Shown piece after piece: positions 1 to 13,790 of a stretch of DNA of 64,000 nucleotides (position 1 is its first letter; each line of letters starts with the position of its first letter). The position numbers were made by a program, and so were the translations under genes. The notes below the pieces were generated by a model. That model saw only the letters and a list, made by a program, of their open reading frames with translations, was not told the origin of the DNA and ran no database searches. This DNA is from Taenia hydatigena (lineage: Eukaryota; Platyhelminthes; Cestoda; Cyclophyllidea; Taeniidae), in the NCBI GenBank assembly GCA_036345935.2, contig JADWOT020001372.1:105992-169991 (forward strand). The letters run 5' to 3'.

Positions 1-3000
1 TAAATCCGTCACGCGCACTGAGCACGAGGAGCGCAAGACTGCCACTGTCATGTAATGGTCTATGCCATAAATTCCTAAGCCATGCCCTCTAAGCCCTTGA
101 TGCCCATGAGGAGTTGTAGTCAAAGGGTGGACCGAGAGAGAGGGGTTGTGGCGGATTTTGTGTGAATGCGCTAAAGGCCACTGCTGACGGCAATAAGGCA
201 GTGTAGGGAAGACTGGGGAAATTTTGGGCCACCGGCATACCAGTGCTGGGCTGTGTGCTGCGGATGCGTGAATGCATAAACTGGAGATGGGAACCTCTCA
301 GCTTGCATTTGGTGTGCTGTCGTTCTCTCCCCCTTTCTCTAAGTCGCATCAGTGAGTGCCTTTGCCGTAGTCAAATAATCGTCTATGTGTTTCTGATCGG
401 CATGTTGCCATTCACGAAATTCGTAGGGAGCAAGGGAACTCGCATTAATTAGGAAGAGAACGGGCGATCGATTGCGTGAGTGGGTAAACGATCGGCTATG
501 CTAGTAGATAGATGCTGACAAGTTAAGAGAACAGAACGTCTAAAGTCAGTGTTGGCAAAGATGGCGTTCCTATCGCTGCCTTTGTTCCTACAGTAGTGGT
601 GAGCACTAGTGAAATGACGACATACGGAAGGATACAAAAGCATGGCAGTGGATCCGTTTATTGCTTGCTGAGAAATCGGACTTATGGTTAATGTCAATGG
701 TGCTCTGAATAGGTGATGAGGCCACATTCTTCCTCCTTATTTTTAATATTTCACACTACTCTACGTTACGCCAAAATGGGGTAGACTATGCCACTCCGCA
801 CTTCCTTTCATTATCCCCTGCAATGCTACGCTATTTTACATCCAGACGTTGGGGTCCTCATCGTTCACTTCTAGGCAAGAGAACACCGAGGGTTGGATGC
901 CATGGAATGCAGCTCTTTCCCAGCTAGCTAGCCAGCTAACTAGTTAACTAACGTCTTGAGGCTGCTACTAATTTATGGCTTTCAAAGCAATGGCAGGTAG
1001 AGATGGATGGAATTGTTTGTATCTCATCCATTATGAGTGAAAGAACAATTATAATCCTGGAAAGGGGAACGTACTGCAGTGTGTCGCAGCTCAGTATTAA
1101 GGAGGTCGTGAGAGTGAAGGACAGTGATCTACATGGCACGCAAAGTAGCAGGACAGATCCTATCTGTACCTATGAACGAATGCAATTTTCTACTAGGAAG
1201 TAACACGTAGTGCTCTACTTGGATGAATTAAATGCAAATTCAAATTCTCTGATTAAAAGGCCACTGCCATCGCAGCAAAACTCGTCAAGGTGTACGAAGA
1301 ATCCCTATAATGAATTTCTGAGAAAAGCTTTTACTTTGTTTTTTTCCTATTTCGAGTTGTTCCCGTCCTCTTCCCAAGTTTAAACATGCGGACTCACCTG
1401 ATGTAGGTATATTCGTTTAAACATTGCCGCAACGAAATAGTGCTGTTTCAAACTATCAAAATTTACGTTGAATGAAGGCATAAGTATCGGTCGACCTCGT
1501 CAACAGATTTATTTGCCCTTTTAAAGTGATTCGAATACGCAATTAACATCATCGATGCCATTTGCTAGACATGGCATGGTTGCGCTTGCAAATTTGTTCT
1601 CCTGACCCCTTTACTGGTGCGCTGAGGAGCATACATCCAGCACGTATCAGCACAGGCTCAACAGAAGGAGAAGTCGTTAGCAATGCCATTTGCTCAATTA
1701 TTCGACTGGTTGGGTGGGTTGGTTTTCATAACAATCTCGGGATGTGACATCACGCCTTCAGTCGCATTCGTACATGTGTGTGAACACTTTCAAAGATAGA
1801 ACAAAACGAAATAATGGGCAGTCCTGTAACCTGCTGGTATTAGGCTAGAGTTAAAATAGGTAGTATGTCTTTACTCATATTTTATTAGGTTAATTAATCC
1901 TGCATACCAACTAGTTAAGTTGATTATGTTAGATTATTTCAAAGATTTATGCGTGTCAGGCTCAACTAAGGACTGTTATCGATGTGTTAAATTCAATTTC
2001 ACTTTCAAACTTTATCATAGGGTTAGACGTCTATGCATCCACGTTCTTGCAACGTATTCTTTGGTTTCTTTAACGTGAGTTATTTTTGTTCTTCGCTTCT
2101 TCTTCCGATGCTTCTACAAAATAAGCCATTCGTTTTAATAAGATCTGTGCCTATTTCGCTTAAACAGTTCTTTGCCTTTTTATCTAATGGATGATAGCGC
2201 TAGTACGTTCTCGTATTTTAATGGTATTTCTGCCTTTGCGAATGCTCTTATTTGGAACTACCTACCCGTTAGTTTAGCGAATGTGGCTAATTGACCACCA
2301 GTTACTTGTTTTGACGTTTCACTCAGTGTTGCGCAACTTCGATTCATTCTATCAGCACAATAATAATAACTTTTGCTCAAGCTACTTGCGATTTCTTTCG
2401 CTCTTCACAAAAAAAGTTCCACAAAGACTAAGCCTACAGCTCGACTAAACCTACTTTTATCGAGTGCCTCATTGCGTGTCTAGTCCGCCAACCATAGTAG
2501 TCATTTCTTGTGGCAGCTAGCTTAAGTCTTATGGCTGTTCGTCGACTAGAGCGGATGGCTCATGGAAGTTTTCCTTCCACAAATGACTACTTTGTGATGA
2601 CTAAGCTTCGAAAATTTGAATAAGGGGATGCCAACGAAGAAGCTCGAGATATAACAGAAGCCATATTTAACTCTCCGCTATTAGTCGCAGCGGGGTGAGC
2701 TGTTTGCAGGCCCAGTTAGCAATTTCAGGCCCTAAAGCATGCATGAAATGCTGTTTAGCTGAGCACTGCCTCCATTAGTCATCAAGGGAGATTCGGACGA
2801 TCGCTGCATAACAGTAATGCCGAAAAAATAAGCCGCGGTGATATGCACAGACCATTACTACTTTATTTGCGCTTTACGCTCCACGTGACAGCGGTCAAAT
2901 TCCAGTCCCACTAGAATACTTCCTGCTTTTACGAATATAGTGCATAAGGAGATATAAGCAATTTAGCGCCATTAATTCAATTGCTGGCAAGCATTATATG

Positions 3001-5156
3001 CACTCATTTTACAGGCGTAGTGAGGAGGAAAAATCATGATCAAACGAATAAAATCGAAATGAATACAACTAGTTAATTACTTTAAAAAAGCACTTATAGC
3101 CGTTTGGAGGGTGTGGTGGGTGACAGCCGATAGCGCATGATGACAGTTTGTTAAGGTGCTTATCATGGGAGTGTGACATATACGCGCAACATTCGAAGGA
3201 CCACCATTAACCGCATCCTATAGACTAGTAGTTAAGCACAGAGGTTTCTTGCAAGGTTGAATCTAATGCAGAGAATCCGAGACTCTGCGCCTTTTTAAAA
3301 GATTCGACGACCATATTCGCACCACATGCCGATCGATTTGTTTAATAACGACTTGAAGTTCTTTTGTCAATAAAAACTGCGTGAGATGGTAAAGGCACAG
3401 GACAGCGTTCTAGTGGCAGCAAGTCTGCAAACAACCTTAGTATTTTCTTATGTGGGTAGCAATCCGCTTGTGCGTGGCACCTTTATACCTTAGAGCTCAA
3501 AACAGCCTTTACTTGTAATATAACTGAAAAATTGTTTTGTTGAGAGCGATCGATTTATGCTTAGCAAAACTTGATCTAACTGTCAAAACCACCATCCGTG
3601 TAGGTGACGAGGTATAAGTGATTCACAGTAATAGATACTATGTTCCATTTAATGCAGATGCAATTCAATGGAACTCTTGACGTGATTCTCAATTAAAATG
3701 CCGCCTATGAAAATAGTGAGAAAAAGATTACATGTAATGCTGATGATTTTAGAAGCAATGTTATTTGTTTATCTGATGTTTAGCAGCTGCCTTGCTTTGA
3801 AATATCACTGCAGTAATTTTTCTTTGAACTGTTCAGAGCTGAAAATATCGAATAACTTGAAAAAAGAAGCATGATTGCATGAGTGCCCATACTTCACCCA
3901 CTGAATCACCAAACTAGGCTCCCTTCACAAGCATTTGGTCACGATGGTGTCCATGTCAAAATCACAACAGTTTTTTGTCCGGCTAAGTGCGTAAAGTGGG
4001 TGAATGCAATGTATGTCTTATATTTTCCTGTGAAACCTGTCACTTTAATATCTCGACTTGATCTATCTTATTCTTTTGTTTTCTCCAGGTGACCACACCT
4101 CTGAGAGCCTACTACCTTTCGACAACTACCTAAAGCGCATGCAGCAATAATGCCTAATGTCTCCGACTTGTCGCCACTCCTAAAGCCCTTCCGTTCTCTT
4201 CTACATTGTTAATAGTTATTATCACACGCGGGTGCTGTAGGTATCTTCACAATTGATGAGGGACTAGATTGCATACACATGATATGGCACCCAGTTTTGC
4301 TCTTCCACTTATTATTAAACATAGTTCTAATTTAAGGAGAGGAAGCAACTAACAGTTTTAATATTTTACATCGGAATACTGTGAGTTCCAATGTCAAATT
4401 CTATTATTTACTGGTGACATTCTCGTGCCATGCTGCATCGTACAGCCCAGAAAACAGCAACATTATGTTACTTTCTGCAGCCTAATTGCTGTTCTCAACG
4501 TTGCATTCATCTCCATGCATTGCACAATAATGCAATTTTACCTTAGATTCCCAAAATTTCAATGTAAACCCACCCGTACCTGTAGCGGGACAAGAATGAA
4601 AACACACAGTAGCAAATGCAGGAATTTTGTGTTATTAAGCTAATGTCTGCTTGCGAAGCGCAGGGATGGACGCACGTCCGATGATGGTAAGTTAAGGCGG
4701 CTCGAGGGGAACTCTGGAACGCAAATAAGCAAATTTGGTCATCGCACTTGTATATAAGTGCATAATGCAGTTTGTCTAGTGCCTTATAAACACTGTTACT
4801 GTCTTACTGTGGCATCGCTTGATCTGTCTGAAGTACCGCTGAAACGGCGTAATACAATGCGATGCGATGTTTGCTTTATTATATCCATCCAGCAAAAATT
4901 ATTTAACTTTATACAGTCAGACTGTCATGTAAAATCCTAAATGAACACACATACGAGGTCCGCGCATCGAGCGCTTTGCCTATCGAGGGAATGCATTTAA
5001 AGTCAAAAGGTAAAACCTAGCGCAAGCATCACAAAGAACTTACAAATATTGCTCACAAAATAGCATGTGTTCTCATTCTACCAAATACTTCGCGCCAAAC
5101 AACTGCAAGGCAGAAGACATTTAAGCGTTGCAACAAGCACTCGTTGCAAAGTAAGC
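1..5156. other. No gene recognised
   Basis: Only short scattered open frames are present, without protein-like composition, splice context or family motifs. A short CTAG/TAAC-rich imperfect repeat lies at 921-952. A TTTATT at 4875-4880 reads AATAAA on the minus strand and lies 277 nt past the stop of the minus-strand zinc-finger gene that follows, so it may be that gene's polyadenylation signal. Confidence 0.5.
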
Positions 5157-5997
5157 TTAGCTGATAAAGAAATACGTACAGTAATGATGTGAACAAATAT
5201 GATTTAACATCTCCTCGAATGTAGGGTGTCTCACGAAGCATTCCGTGCAGTAGAAGCGGATTTCCGAACTCGCCATTCTTTGGGCTGGAGCATTTTAAAA
5301 TAAGACGGAACTTTCAAATGAGGTTACGCTAGAAGCCAAATCCACGGCCAAGGAACAGTGCACACAGATGATTTTTATCGAATGGTGACAGACGCTCACT
5401 TACAAATATGTGTTCCGATGAAATGACTGAGAGGAGAGGCAAAGCTTGCGAAAACGTTGTGGCACAGACAGCACGAATTGTGATTATTGACTGTTTTAAG
5501 GTTCGAAAAATGGTTTTACATATAAGAGAGCGTAAGCCAAGAATAACGAATGGGTTTTGCAATTTTCCTTACCCTTTTGATGCCACAAGAGCATACCGTA
5601 GGATCGTTGAGACGTTTGGCAAAGCGGGCAATGCGGACCTAAGATTGCTTAAATGTGCTGAGCATGCGTAAAATAAGGAGTTAAAATCATCACCCGAATC
5701 TCTGATTTGCCCGCTCACTGCGGATTTTATTATTATTTGAATTAAAGAAGAGGTGTCCCACTCACTATGTTTTCTATTAATAACCTGATGTAAAATTAAT
5801 GTGCCTAAACATAAATTCTTACGCACAGCTGTAGCCCTTACTTATTTACTTATTCGTATGCACAGAAATGCGTGGGCATAAAGAAATGTATTTAAAAATG
5901 AATGTCGCCAACCTTCATGCTCGGCAACCAGGTGTGCATAACCTAAAGTAACGCGTTCAAGTGGCGCGAAACATATTGGGCATCTATAGCCGTGCAT
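5157..5997 (-). CDS. Four-exon, four-finger C2H2 zinc-finger gene (copy A)
   Basis: Exons on the minus strand are 5997-5913, 5647-5573, 5490-5404 and 5284-5157, giving 124 codons. All three introns (265, 82, 119 nt) are phase 1 with GT/AG ends; the first donor (GTTGGC) is weak, the third is GTAAGT. Four C2H2 fingers are visible: C6-x2-C9-x12-H22-x4-H27, C35-x2-C38-x12-H51-x5-H57, C60-x2-C63-x12-H76-x4-H81 and C95-x2-C98-x12-H111-x3-H115. The last His of finger 2 lies in exon 3. The ATG is bounded by an in-frame TAA 16 codons upstream with no other ATG between. Linkers are 7, 2 and 13 residues and none resembles TGEKP. C2H2 fingers usually bind nucleic acid or protein; the target here is unknown. 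No KRAB, BTB or ZAD domain is present. Copy B has the same exon lengths. All ligands are intact, so I read it as a functional gene. Confidence 0.85.
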
Positions 5998-7048
5998 TTG
6001 AACGGTGGAGATGGTATTTTGAGTGGAATCTTGTAAAAAACCTTACTATCAATTTAATGAGTGAGCGAAGGACCTTTTCGACCTCTTTTTAACATTACTT
6101 GTGGTTAAACCGCAGAACGGCAGTCATCATGTGCTGATTAAAATTTTGGGCGATTCCGGCATGTGATTAGTATTAACCTCACTTGAAAGGCTCGCTACTT
6201 GGGATTATGTTCCGCTTAAGGAATGATTAAAAATATATTCTTTTCGTTAGATAATGAAAGATAGATATTTTACCGCCTAGGGATTTCAAAATTATCTATT
6301 TTAGTATGCTCGAACCGAAATTTATTTTTTAACAGGAAGGTGAAAATACGCATTTTCTAGTCTGAGGAGCATAAGGCTGAACCAAAGGTAGTAAGCTACC
6401 TTCCAAGGTAATCCAAACTTATTGTTCAGCATTATGATGTCACAAACGCGTGCGTTATGATGCATGATGACTTAGGGCCCTTGACTGGATGCAACTTCCC
6501 ATTTATCGACTTACATCTCACACTCTGATCGATAAGAATATGAAATTCATCGGGCAAATTTTGTTCTTCTGATGGCAAGAGCTTGGTTTAGAATATAACC
6601 TTTCGAAACAAAAATAAATCAGTTGTTTGCATAGGAGACTTTTCACGACGGAAGCAAGGTCCGTGCCTCGCAGTTCAAGATGGCCCTTAAACTATGCTTG
6701 AAAATTGGGAGTCAAGAGTGGGGCGAATGCTTCTCTTTTCCACTTCAGGGAGCAAACGTGGAGTTGGAATGAATGCGTAAATTTACATCGCTCTAAGTTG
6801 CAGCCTTTTATCCAATGTTTACTTGGTTTATTCAATGCGCGAATGTCGATCTCAACTGCGTTCAAGGTGGGCGAATTTACCAGCGCTATTGTCACGTTGC
6901 GGGATGTTGTTGAGCTCTGGATACTCTAATCACATCTTCGTCTCATCGTTGCCATGAGTGCCAATCTTATCATTTAAATAAAAGATGGCTTTTACTTGTC
7001 AATAATCTGTGGCTGCTGCTTCGTTGATCTTACCAATGGGTCAGAACC

Positions 7049-7376
7049 AAAAAAGTGCATCGTTCTGCTAGGTAGACATTTGCTACGTCTTTGCCTCATT
7101 AAATATCTCTAGCCATCAAATTTTGAAACATGAATATAACGGAACTGTCGATACATTACTAAATGCCGAGACTAATTTTTCCTGAAAGTTTGTCGAAATC
7201 AGAGGTGGCTTTAGCGGCAGAAAGGTGCTCATTGATCACCGATTCCATTGCATACGCAACGAAGTGAGTTCGCACAAGCATGCATCTAATTGAAAATTCT
7301 CGGCTTTAAATAAAACTCACTAAGGCGATTTCAGTGTCGAGCTTCTGGCGAAATGGGTGGTAACTCGACTACTGGT
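7049..7376. repeat. Dispersed repeat B, copy 1
   Basis: This block resembles 38473-38790 in the same orientation. The best-matching stretches are around 7049-7085 (with 38474-38510), around 7230-7290 (with 38650-38715) and around 7310-7375 (with 38735-38791). No coding frame is evident. It lies about 1 kb upstream of zinc-finger copy A, and the partner lies upstream of decayed copy D, so it may be a conserved 5' flank carried along in the duplication. Confidence 0.55.
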
Positions 7377-9030
7377 TTCCGTTCAAAAGTTGACTTTCGA
7401 GATGATTGACTATGCATATATAAGGTGACTCGATAAAAGCAATTGCCCGTTTCCATTTATTAAAGTGGTGTGGTTAATAATGAGTTTTGCCAGTAATTAT
7501 GTTGGCTGATTTTGCACGCCCAATGACCCCTTTTTTGCAAGGGTGAATTGTGATGCTCATTTCTTCTAGCCTGCGATAAACAAGGCGGCGGAAGCTAAGA
7601 TGTTGATCTAACCATGCAGTTCCTCACTTGCTTGCAATCACTTCTATAGTGTACCAGTTGGTAATGCCTCTGCCTATCAATAAGTAAGATAAGGTTTTGG
7701 CCTTTGCAACTGTAGCACGTAATTTTGTATTGCACAAAACAATGTGAGATAGTGGTTACACAAAACAGGCATAAGTATGAAGAACCCATGCCTGTCGCAT
7801 GGCGCATACATTTGCTGACTATGAGCATTAGTTGCCTTAAGTTTGAAAATATGAGACGTTAGTCTTTTGAAGAGCTGTTAATTCTTTTGCAAAATGCTAC
7901 AGTTTTCTCTTTTCCAATTACAATTGAGAAGGGCTACATTGCTTGTAATTTTTGTTAGCGCAACTTGCGTGGCTGTATTATTTGTCTCGCTATCTAAAAG
8001 CATGCAAAATCCAGAAGCGTCATTATTGCTTTCAGCTTGTGTTTGCCCACCTTGGAGCCTACGAAGCTAGCTAGTGATTTGCAAGGTAAGGTGATTTCTG
8101 CCATGAAAGCCATGCGCTAATACGTCAACAGCAGCAGAACTCAAACAAATGACTGGATTGAGGTGCTTAAGGAGTATGTTCTTGCTTTACGATTGTAGTA
8201 ATTCTAGTTTCTGAATTTATTGGCAGTATAAAGTGTATACAGTTCCAATTCGATGGCGCCTGATGAGCCTCGTAATCAAATGGGGATGGTAATGTGACGG
8301 ATGTTTCCTTATTAGGCTATCTTCCACCACTGTTCTTTCCCCCTGATTATTATTTTAGAAATGGTGTCAATGCATTACCATGCTGAGGTGGATGTCTTTT
8401 TAGGTGCTCTTGCGTCAACCGAGACTAGGTCAAAGAAACTCTTCCAAAACTTCAGAACGAGGTAGGATCTAATCGTACATTCAAAGTGCATAACGGTGAA
8501 AATCAGCCGCCGAAGGAGAGAGAAGGCTTGCAAGAAAAAACCCTTCGATATGCGGAGACACTCGCGCCTGGATCAAAGCCCCTCCATACCGCCCTGAAGC
8601 TGAACGATTGCGCTTAGTCCGTCTAAATAGGTACTAGGTACTTCTAAAGGCGTTGTAGAAGAATCGTGTCTCTCACCATTGTCTTCAACATCTTTCCGTT
8701 GACGGGCTGGCGAATAAAGCAGCGGCACGTGCAGCGAGTCACGTGATATACCGTTTTGCACTGTCTTATTTCCAAGAGGAATAAGCAGAGTGATGCACGG
8801 TCGCGTAAGGCTGAACTACTTCGCATCTCAAATGTATTGCTGATTAAGTGGGTGTAGTTGAGCTACACCTCAAGTCGTGAGTCATATTGTGCCCCTGCAA
8901 GAAGGAGCCTTATCCTTCTTGAGCTTATGCTGTTTAACCAAAAAAACACTTTGAATAGCGTGACACATAACTTACTTTCACTCATTTTTCGGAATCCCAG
9001 GCGCGATAATCCTGCAGTCTATGCATTTGG

Positions 9031-9086
9031 TAGCGCAGCGGTATGAGACCAGTTGCATCTGTCATTGCAAATATTTAGGTTCAGTC
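9031..9086 (+). repeat. tRNA-like pol III promoter match (possible SINE head)
   Basis: TAGCGCAGCGG at 9031-9041 fits the tRNA A-box consensus exactly, and GGTTCAGTC at 9078-9086 is a partial B-box match at tRNA-like spacing (36 nt between). D-stem, T-stem and acceptor pairing are not supported, so this is not called a tRNA gene. It could be a decayed tRNA-derived SINE or chance. Confidence 0.25.
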
Positions 9087-12000
9087 TGTGAGTTGCCAGG
9101 ATCCATTTCACTTGAGCAACCCTATGAGTTCTTTGCCAGCAAGCCTTGTTTGATAAGCCAAAAATGTTATGCGTGCGGATAAGTTGTCGTGAACGGAGGC
9201 ATTCACAACCGCTACAGTGCTGTATCATTGCAAAATATATTCGTTTGCCACAGACTTCCTCTTGAAGAGGACTATACATCAAAAAACACGCATCAGACAT
9301 GCAGCATGTTCCAGAATCGATAGAGATAATTATCCTAATCACTTTGATTTATCAAATCATCCTAGACCGTATTGTGCAGCAAGCTACAATTGGTAAGAAA
9401 ACTTGTCCAAAAGGAAACAGAAGAGTAAACACTGGAAATGGTGAGGACTATCCTCGATGCAAAATTTTTGGACGTTTATGTTCACCAACTTAGCGCTAAG
9501 TTGGATTCATGCTTGCACCTTGTTGCGTCCAAGACAAAACATCATCAATCAACTTGGAGGTCTCAAGACAGGCAGGAATCTACAATTTCAACTTCGAAGC
9601 AAAATCAAACGGCACAGTGTTGCAAGTCCTTTATTAAGCTCATTCGCTCCGACAATCTTTAGGTTAAGCAAATCATTTTTTTTTGTAAAATGAGCTTAAT
9701 TGCCCCACAAACTCCACCACGAACTATCTGCTTATTTTGTTTCGATGGCATATGCAGCCCAGGGGATCCCTGTTACGCCTGGCGAATTGCACTGTGCGCG
9801 AACAGGTCAGCTAAAAGATGCCAAACATGTGTGGGATGAGATGATAAAGTGATGCGACATAGTTGGCGGTAAAAATTAGGAAAGAAATGATTTGATCACT
9901 AGCACCCCAAGTGTTCGCCACTCGGATCAAAATGAATTCCGATTCACTTGATATTTTTGTTTATAATTTGAGGCGAAATCTCGAACCATAAACATGCATG
10001 TCTATGCAGACTAACATAGGCATAAATGTATGTGCATGTATTTACCTAGATATAAAGAAAAATAAAAAGCGTGCATTGAAGTAGAACAAAGCCTAACATT
10101 GTGGTCCCGATACATACGTACTTATATAAGGTGGCAATTCAGAGCATCGCAGGGCGCGTTGCGCATTCGTGGAGAGCTACTTTGGTGAAGGGCACGTCTC
10201 TCAACAGAGATTACGTGGCTTATAGTAAATCAAACGCAGATGATTAGCAGTCGCATATTTATCCAAGTCTTTGAGCAACATATGCATGTGCCAGGGCCTA
10301 CCATACCTTATTTGTCTCCTCGTTAACTTCCAAACGATGAGCTACCTCTAAATATAGTTTCTGCAGTGTAGGGTACGAAGCTGCTTTTCAATGAAGACTG
10401 CTCGAATAGTAGACATTTGAAGGCCAAAACATCACTTTGTTTTCTACAAAGCAATGTTATAAATAAAAGAAGCAACAAGCAGGCTTTTTTCTAAAACACC
10501 TAAATTTTGATTTTATTGTAGTATAGATCAGCCCCACTGATTGCTCTTTACTTTTCGTTCCTGCACAACAATGTTCTGCGCCATGAACAGACGACATTTT
10601 ACAAAGTGAGATCGGATCCTTGACCGATTATTGCTACTCAGACATGCTTACCAATCCTAGTTGATGAGAATCAGCAAAGACTTAATGGATCTTGGCCCTA
10701 AAATACTCTCTGCTTCAGGAGTTTCCGAATAAACCTTATGACAAGGCAAGAATTGATTGCCCGCTTTTCTCCTCAAGAGTCCATTTAAACAACGCAGGTG
10801 CTATAAATGGCTTGGCAATCAGAACAATAGCTGAGAGAGCTTTTATGGGCAAAATGTTTCTTGAATTCTACAATTTTAATTTAACCTGACTCAGAAGTGT
10901 TTTACGGTGGATGCGGTCATAGCTAGAGTCCAAGCATGAATATTCTAAAAAGTCCATTAATCTCATTTGGATTCCTAGCCTGCCTTTGTCTACTTGGGCT
11001 ACAAGTTTAGCCATTAAGACCTTAGAAAGAGCTCGAAAAAGACGTTTTGGGTGTCAAACATTGACAGTCACAGTCATAGTCATGAGCAATTAAGTCGGCA
11101 TTTCTGCACTTCCGCATAACCCAATTTTACAGCTCACTCTACTAAGAAGCAAATTTGCAAATTTGTTAATGCATAAGGTCAAAAACCAAGACGATGGATG
11201 GGGAATCGATCACACAACGAACACACCTCAAAGACAGCTATTAATAGCCTAAATTACAGCAGCATTGAAATACTTTAAGACTTTGAGTTCTTACATCTCA
11301 TTCGTTGAATAAGGGCAAATAGGCTAGATACGTGGATTTCATGAATCTTAAACCGGAAACAGAGGAGTGAACAGGTATGTTAATACTTTGGTGAGCATAA
11401 TAGACACTTACCGAGGTGCCGTTTACTTCGACCCGATATATCCGTCTCGCAATCGACCTATGGCATGGCCTCTTCGTGATGGAAGTTCCCGGTAATCTCG
11501 ATTTTACTTTGTGTTTATCTACCTTCCCATTCCCTTTACCCATTATTTTTATCTTTTGCTTGCAAAAGTATTCTAACATTAACAAGCAAAACCCGCCTGT
11601 AAAGTCGTTTTAATTAGACTGTACTTAAAAGAAATCAACAAGTCCAATAGGCCTAAAAGATTCTTTGCAGTAAAATATTACGCAGAAATAGCTGCGATGA
11701 CTCTATTTCACTCTTCTCATCCATGTCTGCACTAGCTGTCTTTGAGCACAAACTTAGACATAGTCATCCAATTTGCCGCTTTCCTTTGCCATCATCTTGG
11801 AGCAAACCACCTTTGCAAAATCAAAAGTGGAGTACAGACCACTGTTTTAATGCTCAACAATCGATGAAAACATAATCATGCAAAATAATATTTTTGAACG
11901 GATTTTTAGAGAGCACGATGGAAGGCACCTGATAATGGAGATTAAATATTAAACGCCGAACGCGTCCTGCAGCATGTCAGCATTAGGCCAGCTATTGATC

Positions 12001-13790
12001 GCGTTCAAGCATAAAAATGTATTATTTACATCCAGTCGCTCACCATACCTTCCATCCACTACCAAGAAACTTGATACTCTCCACAAACTAGGCACCACTG
12101 CAATGATCCAGCGCAACATCTGCACCTTTTAGAACCACATGCAGGAAATTGCCTACCAAATCTTACCTCACTATTTCACATATTTTGTGCATAAAATCTC
12201 ATCTAGACTTAATTTTAAAGGTGTTTGGCAGATTCCCAACCCATTTGACGATAACACTGGGTCTTAACGAAGAATCACAGGTGGTTGCTTGGAATGATTT
12301 TTGAAAACAGCTTATTGCATTAAGAAATCTAAAGCGGTTTTGTTGGTGCTAACCTGTGTGGATCGCCTATTAGCAAATTACGCAAACTTGCGACTTCATT
12401 TGATCATCCATTTAATGGTCTTATTAGGCAAATTTCGCGCTTTTTTCTGCAACTTTAAGTCGCACATATGCCTCGCTAGGCACGAGCTCTAAGCTTGAGG
12501 TAAAGCTGATGTTCTGATTAAGATTGGTTCGTTGGGTGGCTAGTCTGTTTATGAGCTTACAGGTTGCAGTCACTACCACCCCTAGCCCATCCTTAGCTCT
12601 ATTGTATCGAACGCTGAAGTAGCATTGAAGCTGATCATACGGACACCTTCATCTAAAGAGCGGTGATGAGAACGGTGTGTAAGGAAGGTCAAAGCGCAAG
12701 GTGGGCCTAAGAAGAATAAGAGAAAGAAGGTTTTTTTACGCTAAATGGGTCTCATTACCTTCGATGGTGAGTAGTTGGGCTTCCTTAAAGAACACACAGG
12801 AAATTTCGACGTCTTCCAAGACCTACTCGCGCCCATCTGCAAACATAAATTCTAACAATGCTAGTCTTTAAGGTACCAAGCTGTACCATTCATGATGTAT
12901 TTAAATGTTTAGGAGTTAAGCTTAGTTTTGGTCCGTCGTCTAAAATGGATGTCGATGCCAGAGCCTCGTCACCATCTCAGTCCCCCGTGGGCAGCATTCT
13001 ATTTTAGCCATAAGTGCAGTTCTGTTGCAGTCCAGTGCTTGCCTTAAATTTTGATATGTTCACTGATCTCCTAACTTTGTTCTTTTACATTTTAAAGCTG
13101 CCTTCGGGATTTGACGGCCTCTTACATTAGCTATACATCATGAAACTTGTGCTCCGGCCGGACGGAACGTTTGCATTCCTATAAAGTTATCAGATGGAAA
13201 CATTTCATTCAGTCTTGCTTTTGCCCAAGGGGTATTTACATACATCAAAGCCACTTTTCTGCTCTGTCTTGCTAACCTGCCATTCATGCTTCACTTTTTG
13301 CTTTCCAAGTACTTCGAGTGGGTGGTGATTTGTGTCACAAGTTCTGCGGTTCACTTCGCCAAGGTGACGGTTCACTTTCTTCTGCTCTTTGTCCATTTGA
13401 CTAATATTGATGGGTCCCCTATAATTGTCGACACGTGATTTTTTATTTCTATTTACCCATTTCAGTCGTAGTCTCCCTCTCTCTCTTCCATTAAGTGCTG
13501 GAGTACAAGTCAAAGGAATTCCTATTTAATTGCAAAATTCAACATTGCCATTTTCTGATTCCGCATAACCAAAACATAACGATTTAAGGCACTCTTATTA
13601 AAGAGAGTTCTCGAGAAGAGCTACAGCTAGTACAACTACTCATTTAGCTTACTATAGCGGTAAGTGAAATACCAAATTTTTGTGCTGCGGCTTTTCACAG
13701 CATTGCACGACAAAATTATGGAGCAGAGCAGGTCCACTCAGCTATTCTGCAAGACAAAAAGGAATATAATCAAGTGAGAACAGGTAGTCA

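Larger units (their letters stand above)
5998..13790. other. No gene recognised apart from a repeat and a tRNA-like match
   Basis: This stretch holds the dispersed repeat at 7049-7376 and a pol III promoter-like match at 9031-9086, both listed separately. Around 8480-8600 all three plus frames are open for 35-45 codons, which reflects locally higher GC, and no family is recognised. A TTTATT at 13442-13447 (AATAAA on the minus strand) lies 344 nt past the stop of the secreted-peptide gene at 13791 and may end its transcript. Confidence 0.45.

Noticed and set aside
13205..13513. Minus frame of 102 codons containing a DNYRGPINIS phrase resembling reverse transcriptase
   Set aside because: No other reverse transcriptase motifs follow; it lies in the probable 3' region of the secreted-peptide gene.
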